Assembly: GCA_029939615.1 (NCBI GenBank)
Contig: JAOZSP010000012.1
Span: forward strand, 1 to 20,197
Length of the DNA: 20,197 bases
Direction of reading: 5' to 3'
From: Candidatus Izemoplasma sp.
GTDB lineage: Bacteria; Bacillota_I; Bacilli_A; Izemoplasmatales; Izemoplasmataceae
Shown: piece by piece, positions 1-5,000 of the stretch
Layout of the letters: the number at the start of each line of letters is the position of its first letter
Position numbering within the stretch: the stretch's first letter is position 1
The notes under the pieces: model-generated
Told to the model about the DNA's origin: nothing
Seen by the model: only the letters and a program-made list of their open reading frames with translations
The model's database searches: none
Made by a program: the position numbers and the translations under genes

Positions 1-491
1 AAGAAGTTCAAAAAGTATATCGTGCTCAAGGTATTGAAATCTCAGATAAACATATTGAAGTAATCATCCATCAAATGATGAAGAAAATCAATATTGTTAT
101 TGAAGGAGAAACATTATTATTACCAGGTGCACAAGTATCAATAAGAGAATTTAGAGTAGCAAATGAAAAGGCATTAAAAGAACGTAAAAAACCAGCTATC
201 GGAAGACCTGCATTACTAGGTATTACAAGAGCTAGTTTACGTAGTGAATCATTCTTAAGTGCCGCTTCATTCCAGGAAACTACAAGAGTTCTTACAGACG
301 CTGCAATTCGTGGTAAAGTAGACAAATTAGTTGGATTAAAAGAAAACGTAATTATCGGAGGATTAATTCCTGCTGGTACTGGTATTCTTAGAGATACTAA
401 ATTTGAATATGAAAAACCACAAGTTGAAGAACAAGTAGAACAAGAAATTGTAGATGACAATCCATTTACTTTAGATGATTATCAATTTTAA
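1..491 (+). CDS. rpoC: RNA polymerase beta' subunit, C-terminal end (partial)
   Basis: This is the last ~162 codons of rpoC; the gene enters from the left edge, reading in the frame that begins at base 3. The visible protein opens EVQKVYRAQGIEISDKHIEV and continues through motifs typical of the bacterial beta' C-terminus: GRPALLGITRASLRSESFL, then SFQETTRVLTDAAIRGK, then LKENVIIGGLIPAGTGI. In the enzyme this part lies near the base of the jaw and clamp and the omega contact. An internal ATG at 75 is not the start, because the homologous sequence continues upstream of it. The gene ends in an acidic tail and TAA, followed by a strong terminator. In many Firmicutes rpoC runs on towards rpsL; here a tRNA gene and about 3.4 kb of other DNA intervene. 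Confidence 0.97.
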   Translation, partial: EVQKVYRAQGIEISDKHIEVIIHQMMKKINIVIEGETLLLPGAQVSIREFRVANEKALKERKKPAIGRPALLGITRASLRSESFLSAASFQETTRVLTDAAIRGKVDKLVGLKENVIIGGLIPAGTGILRDTKFEYEKPQVEEQVEQEIVDDNPFTLDDYQF

Positions 492-493
492 TT

Positions 494-522
494 AAATAGC
501 TACCTTGCGTAGCTATTTTTTT
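494..522 (+). terminator. rpoC intrinsic terminator
   Basis: A perfect 10-bp stem (494-503 with 509-518, AAATAGCTAC/GTAGCTATTT) encloses a 5-nt loop and runs into a T tract. It starts three bases after the rpoC stop codon and should end the rpoBC transcript. Confidence 0.9.
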
Positions 523-532
523 ATGTTATAAT
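505..532 (+). promoter_or_regulatory. Probable tRNA-Thr promoter, overlapping the rpoC terminator
   Basis: A perfect TATAAT lies at 527-532, preceded by TGT (524-526), making an extended -10 about 12 nt before the tRNA. The only -35 candidate, TTGCGT at 505-510 with a 16-bp gap, is weak and falls in the terminator loop. The -10 call is strong and the -35 tentative. Confidence 0.6.
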
Positions 533-544
533 ATAAAAAGATAA

Positions 545-621
545 GCCGCTTTAGCTCAGCTAGGTAGAGCAATGCCATGGTAAGGCAGAGGTCGTAGGTT
601 CAAATCCTACATGCGGCACCA
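545..621 (+). tRNA. trnT: tRNA-Thr, anticodon GGU, CCA encoded
   Basis: A complete cloverleaf: acceptor arm 545-551/611-617, D stem GCTC/GAGC, anticodon loop ATGGTAA (anticodon GGT, reading ACC/ACU), five-base variable loop, T stem GTAGG/CCTAC with loop TTCAAAT, discriminator A and encoded CCA (619-621). Two non-canonical pairs are visible: U6-U67 in the acceptor stem and A27-G43 at the top of the anticodon stem. All conserved positions (U8, A14, GG in the D loop, TTC in the T loop) are present, so it is probably functional. It lies between rpoC and the accessory region, in its own unit with a promoter upstream and a terminator downstream. Confidence 0.93.
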
Positions 622-635
622 TAGTTCGCCAGTCT

Positions 636-665
636 AAGCCCTCGAAGGGCTTTTTCTTTTTTTGC
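636..665 (+). terminator. tRNA-Thr intrinsic terminator
   Basis: Stem AAGCCCT / AGGGCTT (636-642 with 646-652), loop CGA, followed by a long T-rich tail. It ends the single-tRNA transcript. Confidence 0.88.
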
Positions 666-820
666 TTTTTAATTTTGAAATTGTCCGTAGCAGAGGTCAT
701 CCCCCCTATTTCACCCCATTTTGGAAGATTCTCAAATACTCTTCTTTAACTTTTGTAAATGTCAACGTAAGAAAACTAAAACGGGTGATATAAGAAAGAC
801 CAAAAGTGTTTATTTAGAAG

Positions 821-1135
821 ATGAAGAATACTTTTTATAGTAACAAAGACCATAGGTATGTTGTTCTTAAGGGGGATACTTTGCAAAAGAGTGTTATAAT
901 CAAATATCTTATCTTCTTAAACAGAGATTCTGATTCTTTACCTAAAGTAACAGAAATAACTAGAATTGAGTTGTTGAGACTAATGATAGAGAATCTTCTT
1001 GAAACATATGAGTTAAGCTCAAAAATGAGTATTCTTACGATGTTGTGTAAAACTACAAAAGGACTAAAACTTAGGTTCAATACTTTGAATAGTGAATTAA
1101 TAGATTTAATAGAGGTGAATTGTAATGATAAATAA
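821..1135 (+). CDS. Hypothetical protein, 104 aa (84 aa if the TTG start is used)
   Basis: I do not recognise this protein. It is charged, with no signal peptide or clear membrane helix; the middle (TRIELLRLMIENLLETYELS) is probably helical. The ATG at 821 follows an in-frame stop (815-817) with no useful SD. A TTG at 881 has a better one (AAGGGGG, 869-875) and would give 84 residues beginning LQKSVIIKYLIFLNRDSDS. The stop overlaps the start of a 26-codon ORF with a good SD, the layout of a translationally coupled operon whose second gene is cut short. Lying in a region of decayed-looking DNA, it may be a remnant of a regulator or small partner of a lost transporter. The existence of the ORF is certain; that it is an expressed gene is only moderately supported. 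Confidence 0.45.
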   Translation: MKNTFYSNKDHRYVVLKGDTLQKSVIIKYLIFLNRDSDSLPKVTEITRIELLRLMIENLLETYELSSKMSILTMLCKTTKGLKLRFNTLNSELIDLIEVNCNDK

Positions 1136-1205
1136 TATTAGGTTTGTGTTAAAGGTTGCTTATGGATCAAATAGAAAACAGTTTATATTAACATTTGCAT
1201 TTTAA
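1125..1205 (+). pseudogene. 26-codon stub, possibly the 5' end of a lost ABC transporter permease
   Basis: The ATG at 1125 lies 6 nt after a good SD (GAGGTGA) inside the preceding ORF, overlapping its stop. It reads MINNIRFVLKVAYGSNRKQF, then ILTFAF and TAA. The pattern (short basic N-terminus, then an aromatic and hydrophobic run) resembles the first residues of ABC exporter permeases, but the helix stops after about six residues and nothing downstream continues it. I infer a truncated transporter gene. A genuine 26-aa peptide cannot be excluded. Confidence 0.35.
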
Positions 1206-1270
1206 AGGCAAATATTATCTGTAACTTTACATAAAGGTATATATTATTTGATGAAATATGCCTTTTTTAA
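1204..1270 (+). terminator. Possible terminator with a long internal loop
   Basis: AAAGGCA at 1204-1210 pairs with TGCCTTT at 1259-1265, followed by TTTAA. The 48-nt loop is long. An alternative pairing (CAAATA 1209-1214 with TATTTG near 1245-1250) competes with it. It may end the 821-1205 transcript. Confidence 0.35.
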
Positions 1271-1490
1271 TTAGATAATTCTAATTTTATAAGGGGATAC
1301 GTATATAATGAATATGGATATGAGTATTTAATGTTATCAAATAAAATTGTAAAATGATTTAATTTAGTAGTGCGTTTTCTTTACTTATGAGATTTATTAT
1401 GAAGCGAATAGGAACTGTATCAGAATAAACTTTATTATAACACACTAGCATTGACAATCAAATATGCACTGCTATGAAAAAGCGGAACAC
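1271..1490. other. Gene-poor AT-rich stretch with an isolated promoter-like site
   Basis: I see no ORF of useful length on either strand. A perfect TTGACA at 1451-1456 is followed after 16 bp by TATGAA (1473-1478), a plausible promoter firing rightwards into the small-ORF cluster. An 8-nt ORF-like remnant with an AAGGGG site lies near 1290-1330. The rest looks like decayed or non-coding DNA. Confidence 0.5.
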
Positions 1491-1494
1491 ATGG

Positions 1495-1502
1495 CCCCCC
1501 CC
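1495..1502. repeat. Homopolymeric C tract (8 C)
   Basis: Eight consecutive C residues in an otherwise AT-rich region, just upstream of the -10 of the small-ORF cluster. It overlaps the place where a -35 would lie for the TATAAT at 1522-1527 (1499-1504). Confidence 0.8.
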
Positions 1503-1521
1503 TCTAGAATAAATAATGTAT

Positions 1522-1527
1522 TATAAT
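1522..1527 (+). promoter_or_regulatory. Candidate -10 for the small-ORF cluster
   Basis: A perfect TATAAT, 20 bp ahead of the ATG at 1548 and close to an AAAGGAG SD. No good -35 is seen at the right distance, because the C tract occupies that place. Confidence 0.45.
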
Positions 1528-1547
1528 AATACAAAGGAGTTGATAAT

Positions 1548-1634
1548 ATGGTGTATTACAATTCATTATATAGTAATAGAGGTATTAAAGTAGACTTATA
1601 CTGGATTCAAGCAAATAAAACTGATCACCAATAA
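1548..1634 (+). CDS. Small ORF, 28 aa, unknown
   Basis: The start ATG is preceded by a near-ideal SD (AAAGGAG at 1533-1539) and a TATAAT. The peptide begins MVYYNSLYSNRGIKVDLYWI and ends in TAA after 28 codons. It is polar and aromatic with no membrane helix. It is the first of a chain of tiny ORFs and lies 17 nt ahead of the 53-aa membrane protein, so it may be a leader or small secreted peptide, or the surviving start of a broken gene. I recognise no family. Confidence 0.4.
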   Translation: MVYYNSLYSNRGIKVDLYWIQANKTDHQ

Positions 1635-1651
1635 GCGAGAGGAGATGCTTT

Positions 1652-1813
1652 GTGTTAAATGAAATTAATTTCTTTATAATACTTATTATTGTAGTTATTG
1701 TTACTTTCTTAGGTAGAAAATATTTAGGTTACAAACTTGGTAAAAAATGGGAAGCATTATTTATTGCGGTAATTCTAGTAATAGTTGCAATACTGATGTT
1801 TGCATTAATGTAA
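1652..1813 (+). CDS. Small two-helix membrane protein, 53 aa
   Basis: A GTG start lies 7 nt after a GAGGAG SD (1639-1644). The protein has a short polar N-terminus (MLNEIN), a first hydrophobic helix at about residues 7-20, a basic connector (GRKYLGYKLGKKWEA), and a second hydrophobic helix at about 36-53 that runs to the stop. The positive connector predicts a hairpin with both ends outside. A clean two-helix profile with a proper SD argues for a real gene and not chance. Small proteins of this shape occur among toxins, holin-like proteins, bacteriocin immunity proteins and subunits of larger complexes; nothing here decides between them. It lies between other tiny ORFs with SD sites, probably in one transcript. 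Confidence 0.55.
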   Translation: MLNEINFFIILIIVVIVTFLGRKYLGYKLGKKWEALFIAVILVIVAILMFALM

Positions 1814-1816
1814 GTG

Positions 1817-1966
1817 ATGAATTATGTATTAGAAAATATAGTAAATTGAATTCTAAAGAATCAAAAGAGGTACATTATGTTAGTTGCTGCATGTTTCTCA
1901 TATGCATTATTTAAATTAACAATTATAAAGAATGGAAATTGTACTGTTATGATATATCTAAGCTAA
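1817..1966 (+). other. Small ORF pair joined by an in-frame TGA
   Basis: An ATG at 1817, 3 nt after the 53-aa gene, reads MNYVLENIVN and then meets TGA (1847-1849). The same frame stays open for 38 more codons to TAA at 1964-1966. Within it an ATG at 1877 has its own AGAGG site and gives 29 residues beginning MLVAACFSYALFKLTIIKNG. Under the standard code this is a 10-aa and a 29-aa peptide; read through TGA it is one 49-aa product. It may equally be a decayed gene. Confidence 0.3.
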
Positions 1967-1981
1967 ATGTGGAGGAAGTAG

Positions 1982-2035
1982 ATGAGGACTTATAATTTAA
2001 GGGAATTAAGCAAATTAGTATATCAATGTGGATGA
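1982..2035 (+). other. Small ORF, 17 aa to TGA (35 aa if TGA is read through)
   Basis: A strong SD (GGAGGAAG) precedes the ATG at 1982, which reads MRTYNLRELSKLVYQCG and then TGA at 2033-2035. The frame then stays open to TAA at 2087-2089, directly followed by a terminator-like hairpin. Function unknown. The SD is one of the best in the region. Confidence 0.3.
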
Positions 2036-2089
2036 TATGATAATTTATGCACTTTACAAATATTATTTGCTTTTTGGTTTTACAACTAA

Positions 2090-2118
2090 AAGCAATCTAA
2101 ACTGATTGTTTATTTATT
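2090..2118 (+). terminator. Probable terminator of the small-ORF cluster
   Basis: AAGCAATC (2090-2097) pairs with GATTGTTT (2104-2111), including one G-U pair, with a 6-nt loop and a T-rich tail. It begins one base after the stop at 2087-2089. Confidence 0.4.
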
Positions 2119-2416
2119 ACAAAAAATGGTCATCCTCTTTTGATTGGTAAATATACCGAACATATATAGTGAAAAACGAAGACAATATATAAGCAAATTA
2201 GTAACGAATTATAGCACTGAAATCGTATAAAAATTAGAGCTTTCTACGATAATAAAATGATCATAATAAAAGTGCTAAATATAAGTTGATGATTTTAAGA
2301 GATATTCAGTGAAAATATTAAAAAATGCGACTTTCGAATGCGGTTGACTAAGCGTCTTAATAAAGGCCTTTAAGTGATTGTAAAGTTTAAATGTTATCGA
2401 TTAATAGAAATTTCAA
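2119..2416. other. Gene-poor stretch upstream of the ATPase
   Basis: I see no supported gene. It carries one copy of the 10-mer AAAAATGCGA (2321-2330) that recurs at 2433-2442 in the repeat array before the ATPase, and AATGCGG shortly after it (about 2337-2343). Confidence 0.5.
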
Positions 2417-2506
2417 ACACTTTTCCCCTCGGAAAAATGCGAGTTATTATATGTCATTACCGTGGTAAAATGCAAATATTCATTGTTTTTTCGTGGGGAA
2501 AAGTGT
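2417..2506. repeat. Inverted and direct repeat array over the ATPase promoter
   Basis: A 21-bp element at 2417-2437 recurs inverted at 2486-2506 with two mismatches; the shared core is ACACTTTTCCCC / GGGGAAAAGTGT. A weaker copy in the second orientation (CGTGGTAAAATGCAAA, 2461-2476) lies between them. The second full copy fills the space between the candidate -35 and -10 of the ATPase gene, as an operator would. Confidence 0.8.
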
Positions 2507-2511
2507 AAAAT
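2483..2511 (+). promoter_or_regulatory. ATPase promoter embedded in the repeat
   Basis: TTGTTT (2483-2488), 17-bp spacer, TAAAAT (2506-2511). The implied transcript start falls at the SD (GGGTGAT, 2518-2524), leaving almost no untranslated leader before the ATG at 2529. Confidence 0.5.
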
Positions 2512-2528
2512 AGTAGTGGGTGATAACA

Positions 2529-3836
2529 ATGTTAAAGCGAAAAGTAGAGGATTACTTAATTAAATGGAAAAATCGTGGTAAAAAGAAGTGTTTAATTGTT
2601 GAAGGACCAAGGCAAGTTGGGAAGACTTTTAGTGTTAATGATTTTGCTAGAAAGAACTATTTAGAACAACACTATTTTTATATTAACTTTTTGGAGCGTT
2701 CAGACTTGGTTGGTCTATTCGATTTGAACTTGGATCCTGTTAGAATTTATCAAGAACTTAGGATTCATTTTGCGAAAAAAGAATTGGTAAAAGGGAAGTC
2801 TTTAATCTTTTTTGATGAAATACAAGAATGTCCAAATGTTATTATGGCTCTTAAACCTTTAACGATCGATGGGAGTTTTGATGTTATTGCTTCAGGGTCT
2901 TTACTTGGAGTTTCGTATGCTAGTGTGAAATCTTTTCCTGTTGGATATGTTGATCGGTATTATATGAAGTCTCTTGATTTTGAGGAATTTTTATGGGCGG
3001 ATGGATTTAATAAGAAAAGTATTAAGGTTTTGCAAACTCATTTTAAAAATAAAACCGAGGTGAACCCTAGCACAAATAATCTTTTACTAAATATATTTAA
3101 AGAATATATGGTTATTGGAGGAATGCCGGAAGTTGTAAGTGAGTACTCAGTTGATAAAGATTTTAAAAAGGCACTAGTAATGCAAAAGAACATAATTGAT
3201 GATTATCGTAGTGATATAGCTAAGTATGGCGTTGGAAGAGATAAAGTAAAGATAAAAGACTGCTTAGAATCTGTTCCAGTTCACTTATTTAAGCATTATA
3301 AGAAGTTTCAGTATAAACATGTATCAAAAGGTGGTAGAGCATCTAAATATGAGAATAGTATTGGATGGCTTGTAGATAGTGGAATATTAATGAAGTCTTC
3401 AAATGTATGTGCTCCAGAGAGACCTTTGAATGCTAATGTTAGAGTCGAAGCTTTTAAATTGTATCTTCATGACAATGGGCTCCTTGTAGGAATGCTTGGT
3501 GAAGGTATCCAAATAGAGTTGTTAAAAGGAGATTTAAACGCTAGTAATGGCGCAGTACTCGAGAATGTAATGGCTAGTATGTTAGATAAACTGCAGATGG
3601 AATTATATTACTTTGAGAAAAATGCTAAAATAGAGGTTGATTTCTTAATTAGGTATCAAAGAGAAATTGCAGCAATTGAAGTTAAATCTGCGGATAATGT
3701 AAAATCAAAATCATTGAACTCATTAATTGATAATTATGGAGTTAGTGAGGGGTTTAAATTTGGAACTAAAAATATAAGTTCTAAAGGAAGTATAACTATA
3801 TACCCAATTTACATGGCAATGTTTCTAGAAACGTAA
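2529..3836 (+). CDS. AAA-family ATPase with C-terminal DUF4143 (nuclease-fold) domain
   Basis: A 435-aa protein. A P-loop is at residues 26-33 (GPRQVGKT), Walker B at 91-99 (SLIFFDEIQ) and a sensor-like ASGSLLG at 121-127; these mark the AAA_14 ATPase domain. GGMPEVV (197-203) opens the middle region. The C-terminal DUF4143 part carries a PD-(D/E)xK-like pattern: E345, the VDFLI segment at 370-374 and EVK at 384-386. The start is the ATG at 2529, 4 nt after GGGTGAT; the GTG at 2520 lies inside that SD. The family is abundant and sporadic in bacteria and archaea, often mobile, and its biological role is not settled; it is membrane-free and probably acts as an NTP-driven machine. The gene appears intact. 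It is a lone gene with its own promoter and terminator, in a region that looks acquired. Confidence 0.93.
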   Translation: MLKRKVEDYLIKWKNRGKKKCLIVEGPRQVGKTFSVNDFARKNYLEQHYFYINFLERSDLVGLFDLNLDPVRIYQELRIHFAKKELVKGKSLIFFDEIQECPNVIMALKPLTIDGSFDVIASGSLLGVSYASVKSFPVGYVDRYYMKSLDFEEFLWADGFNKKSIKVLQTHFKNKTEVNPSTNNLLLNIFKEYMVIGGMPEVVSEYSVDKDFKKALVMQKNIIDDYRSDIAKYGVGRDKVKIKDCLESVPVHLFKHYKKFQYKHVSKGGRASKYENSIGWLVDSGILMKSSNVCAPERPLNANVRVEAFKLYLHDNGLLVGMLGEGIQIELLKGDLNASNGAVLENVMASMLDKLQMELYYFEKNAKIEVDFLIRYQREIAAIEVKSADNVKSKSLNSLIDNYGVSEGFKFGTKNISSKGSITIYPIYMAMFLET

Positions 3837-3859
3837 AATATTCTTTATAAAAAAATATG

Positions 3860-3890
3860 AAATAGCGTCCCATTATGGAGCGCTATTTTT
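3860..3890 (+). terminator. ATPase gene terminator
   Basis: AAATAGCG/CGCTATTT (3860-3867 with 3881-3888) plus an inner TCC/GGA stem, one bulged G and a 6-nt loop, followed by T residues. Confidence 0.8.
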
Positions 3891-3929
3891 GTGGGAAAAC
3901 CTAGTTAAAAAATTAATTATATATAACTA

Positions 3930-3958
3930 TTGACACGCCTGCATGTGTGGTATATAAT
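3930..3958 (+). promoter_or_regulatory. str operon promoter
   Basis: Perfect consensus sigma-A promoter: TTGACA (3930-3935), 17-bp spacer, TATAAT (3953-3958). Transcription should begin near 3965 and drive rpsL-rpsG-fusA and probably tuf. Confidence 0.92.
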
Positions 3959-3965
3959 GTATTTG

Positions 3966-4062
3966 CATTTAAATGGATAAAACATGCGGGTTTATGACGG
4001 TAAGCCCTAAATTTTATGAAAAAAGCGAACCACCTGGATGAGTGGATTAAGAATGAGAGGAG
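3966..4062 (+). promoter_or_regulatory. Structured leader of the str operon
   Basis: About 110 nt separate the transcript start from rpsL. A 7-bp hairpin (3988-3994 with 4001-4007, loop TGACGG) and a weaker CCAC/GTGG hairpin (4030-4033 with 4042-4045) precede the SD GAGGAGG. Ribosomal-protein operons are often controlled through such leaders; which protein might bind here is not visible. Confidence 0.45.
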
Positions 4063-4074
4063 GAACTAAATTCT

Positions 4075-4482
4075 ATGCCTACTATTAATCAGTTAGTTAG
4101 AAAAGGAAGAAAGTCTAAAACTAAGAAATCAAAATCACCTAGTTTAGCTGTTGGATTTAACTCAATTAAGAATGTTCAAACAACTAAGTCTAGTCCGCAA
4201 AAACGTGGTGTTTGTACTCGTGTTGCTACAATGACACCAAGAAAGCCTAACTCGGCTCTACGTAAGTATGCTCGTGTTAGATTATCAAATGGACTTGAAG
4301 TAACAGCATATATCCCTGGTGAGGGACATAAATTACAGGAACATAGCGTTGTATTATTACGCGGTGGACGTGTAAAAGATTTAGCTGGAGTTAGATATCA
4401 TATCGTACGTGGTACTTTAGATACAACTGGAGTTGAAAACCGTAAACAAGGTCGTTCTAAATATGGAACGAAAAAAGCATAA
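4075..4482 (+). CDS. rpsL: 30S ribosomal protein S12
   Basis: A 135-aa S12, full length for the family. The N-terminus MPTINQLVRKGRKSK and the decoding-site loops (PQKRGVCTRV, KPNSALRKYARVRL, GEGHKLQEHSVVL, GRVKDLAGVRYH) are all recognisable. S12 sits at the decoding centre of the small subunit and shapes tRNA selection. SD GAGGAGG lies upstream. Two residues famous from streptomycin genetics differ from the usual sequence: R56 replaces the usual Lys of TPKKPNS, and A104 replaces the usual Pro of KDLPGV; the other key lysine, K101, is kept. First gene of the str operon, 32 nt before rpsG. Confidence 0.98.
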   Translation: MPTINQLVRKGRKSKTKKSKSPSLAVGFNSIKNVQTTKSSPQKRGVCTRVATMTPRKPNSALRKYARVRLSNGLEVTAYIPGEGHKLQEHSVVLLRGGRVKDLAGVRYHIVRGTLDTTGVENRKQGRSKYGTKKA

Positions 4483-4514
4483 TTTAATTAAAAGTTTGAA
4501 AGGAGGAAAAAGTT

Positions 4515-4985
4515 ATGCCTCGTAAAGGTCACATAGCAAAAAGAGAAGTTTTACCTGATCCACTTTATAACTCAAAGTTAGTTACAAAGTTAATCAATAA
4601 CATTATGTTAGATGGTAAAAAAGGAACTGCTCAAAAAATATTATATGGAGCGTTCCAAAAAGTTGAAACAATGACAAACCAAGCACCTATCGAAGTCTTC
4701 GAAGAAGCTTTAAATAATATTATGCCTACATTTGAAGTTAGATCAAGAAGAATTGGTGGACAAAACTACCAAGTACCTGTTGAAGTTAGAGAAGAAAGAA
4801 AATATACGCTTGGATTAAGATGGTTAACATTATACGCAAGACTAAGAAATGAAAAAACGATGGAAGACAGATTAGCGAAAGAAATCGTAGATGCAGCTCA
4901 AGGAAATGGTGCTTCTGTTAAGAAAAAAGAAGATATTCATAGAATGGCTGAAGCTAATAAAGCATTCGCTCATTATCGTTGGTAG
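4515..4985 (+). CDS. rpsG: 30S ribosomal protein S7
   Basis: A 156-aa S7, the usual length. It starts MPRKGHIAKREVLPDPLYNS and carries the family signatures VRSRRIGGQNYQVPVEVR and the C-terminal MAEANKAFAHYRW. S7 nucleates assembly of the 3' major domain of 16S rRNA (the 30S head) and contacts E-site tRNA. A perfect AGGAGG precedes the ATG. It ends in TAG, one of only two TAG stops here, and is 15 nt from fusA, so it is cotranscribed. In E. coli S7 is the repressor of this operon through the rpsL-rpsG gap; the 32-nt gap here shows no obvious comparable structure. Confidence 0.98.
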   Translation: MPRKGHIAKREVLPDPLYNSKLVTKLINNIMLDGKKGTAQKILYGAFQKVETMTNQAPIEVFEEALNNIMPTFEVRSRRIGGQNYQVPVEVREERKYTLGLRWLTLYARLRNEKTMEDRLAKEIVDAAQGNGASVKKKEDIHRMAEANKAFAHYRW

Positions 4986-5000
4986 AAAGGAAATATTGAA

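Noticed and set aside
71..460. Antisense ORFs inside rpoC, fusA, tuf, the sensor gene, htrA, ychF and cinA
   Set aside because: They lie fully inside well-conserved genes, have no SD or family features, and are expected by chance from codon bias.
560..700. Minus-strand ORF across the tRNA gene, with the phrase VGFEPTTS
   Set aside because: This is the well-known false peptide from the antisense of a tRNA T-arm region. An AGGGGGG run before its ATG looks like an SD but no real protein is supported.
584..701. GCAGAGGTC repeated inside the tRNA and at about 690-698, as a possible integration-site duplication
   Set aside because: Only nine bases match and the shared part is not the tRNA 3' end. 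No integrase is nearby. Likely chance.
1817..2089. Outright use of genetic code 4 (TGA as Trp) in this organism
   Set aside because: All Trp in the conserved proteins is TGG and no conserved gene contains an internal TGA; in a code-4 organism this AT-rich TGA would be the common Trp codon. Kept only as a weak question in the findings.
2520..2528. GTG at 2520 as the ATPase start (and comparable upstream starts at 11765, 16256, 17115 and 18705)
   Set aside because: These lie within or ahead of the SD or promoter; the downstream starts at 2529, 11774, 16265, 17142 and 18801 have proper SD spacing and family-typical N-termini.
3982..3990. ACATGCGG near the str leader resembling the tRNA 3' end
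   Set aside because: Eight bases only, in the rpsL leader and not at an island edge with a matching gene.
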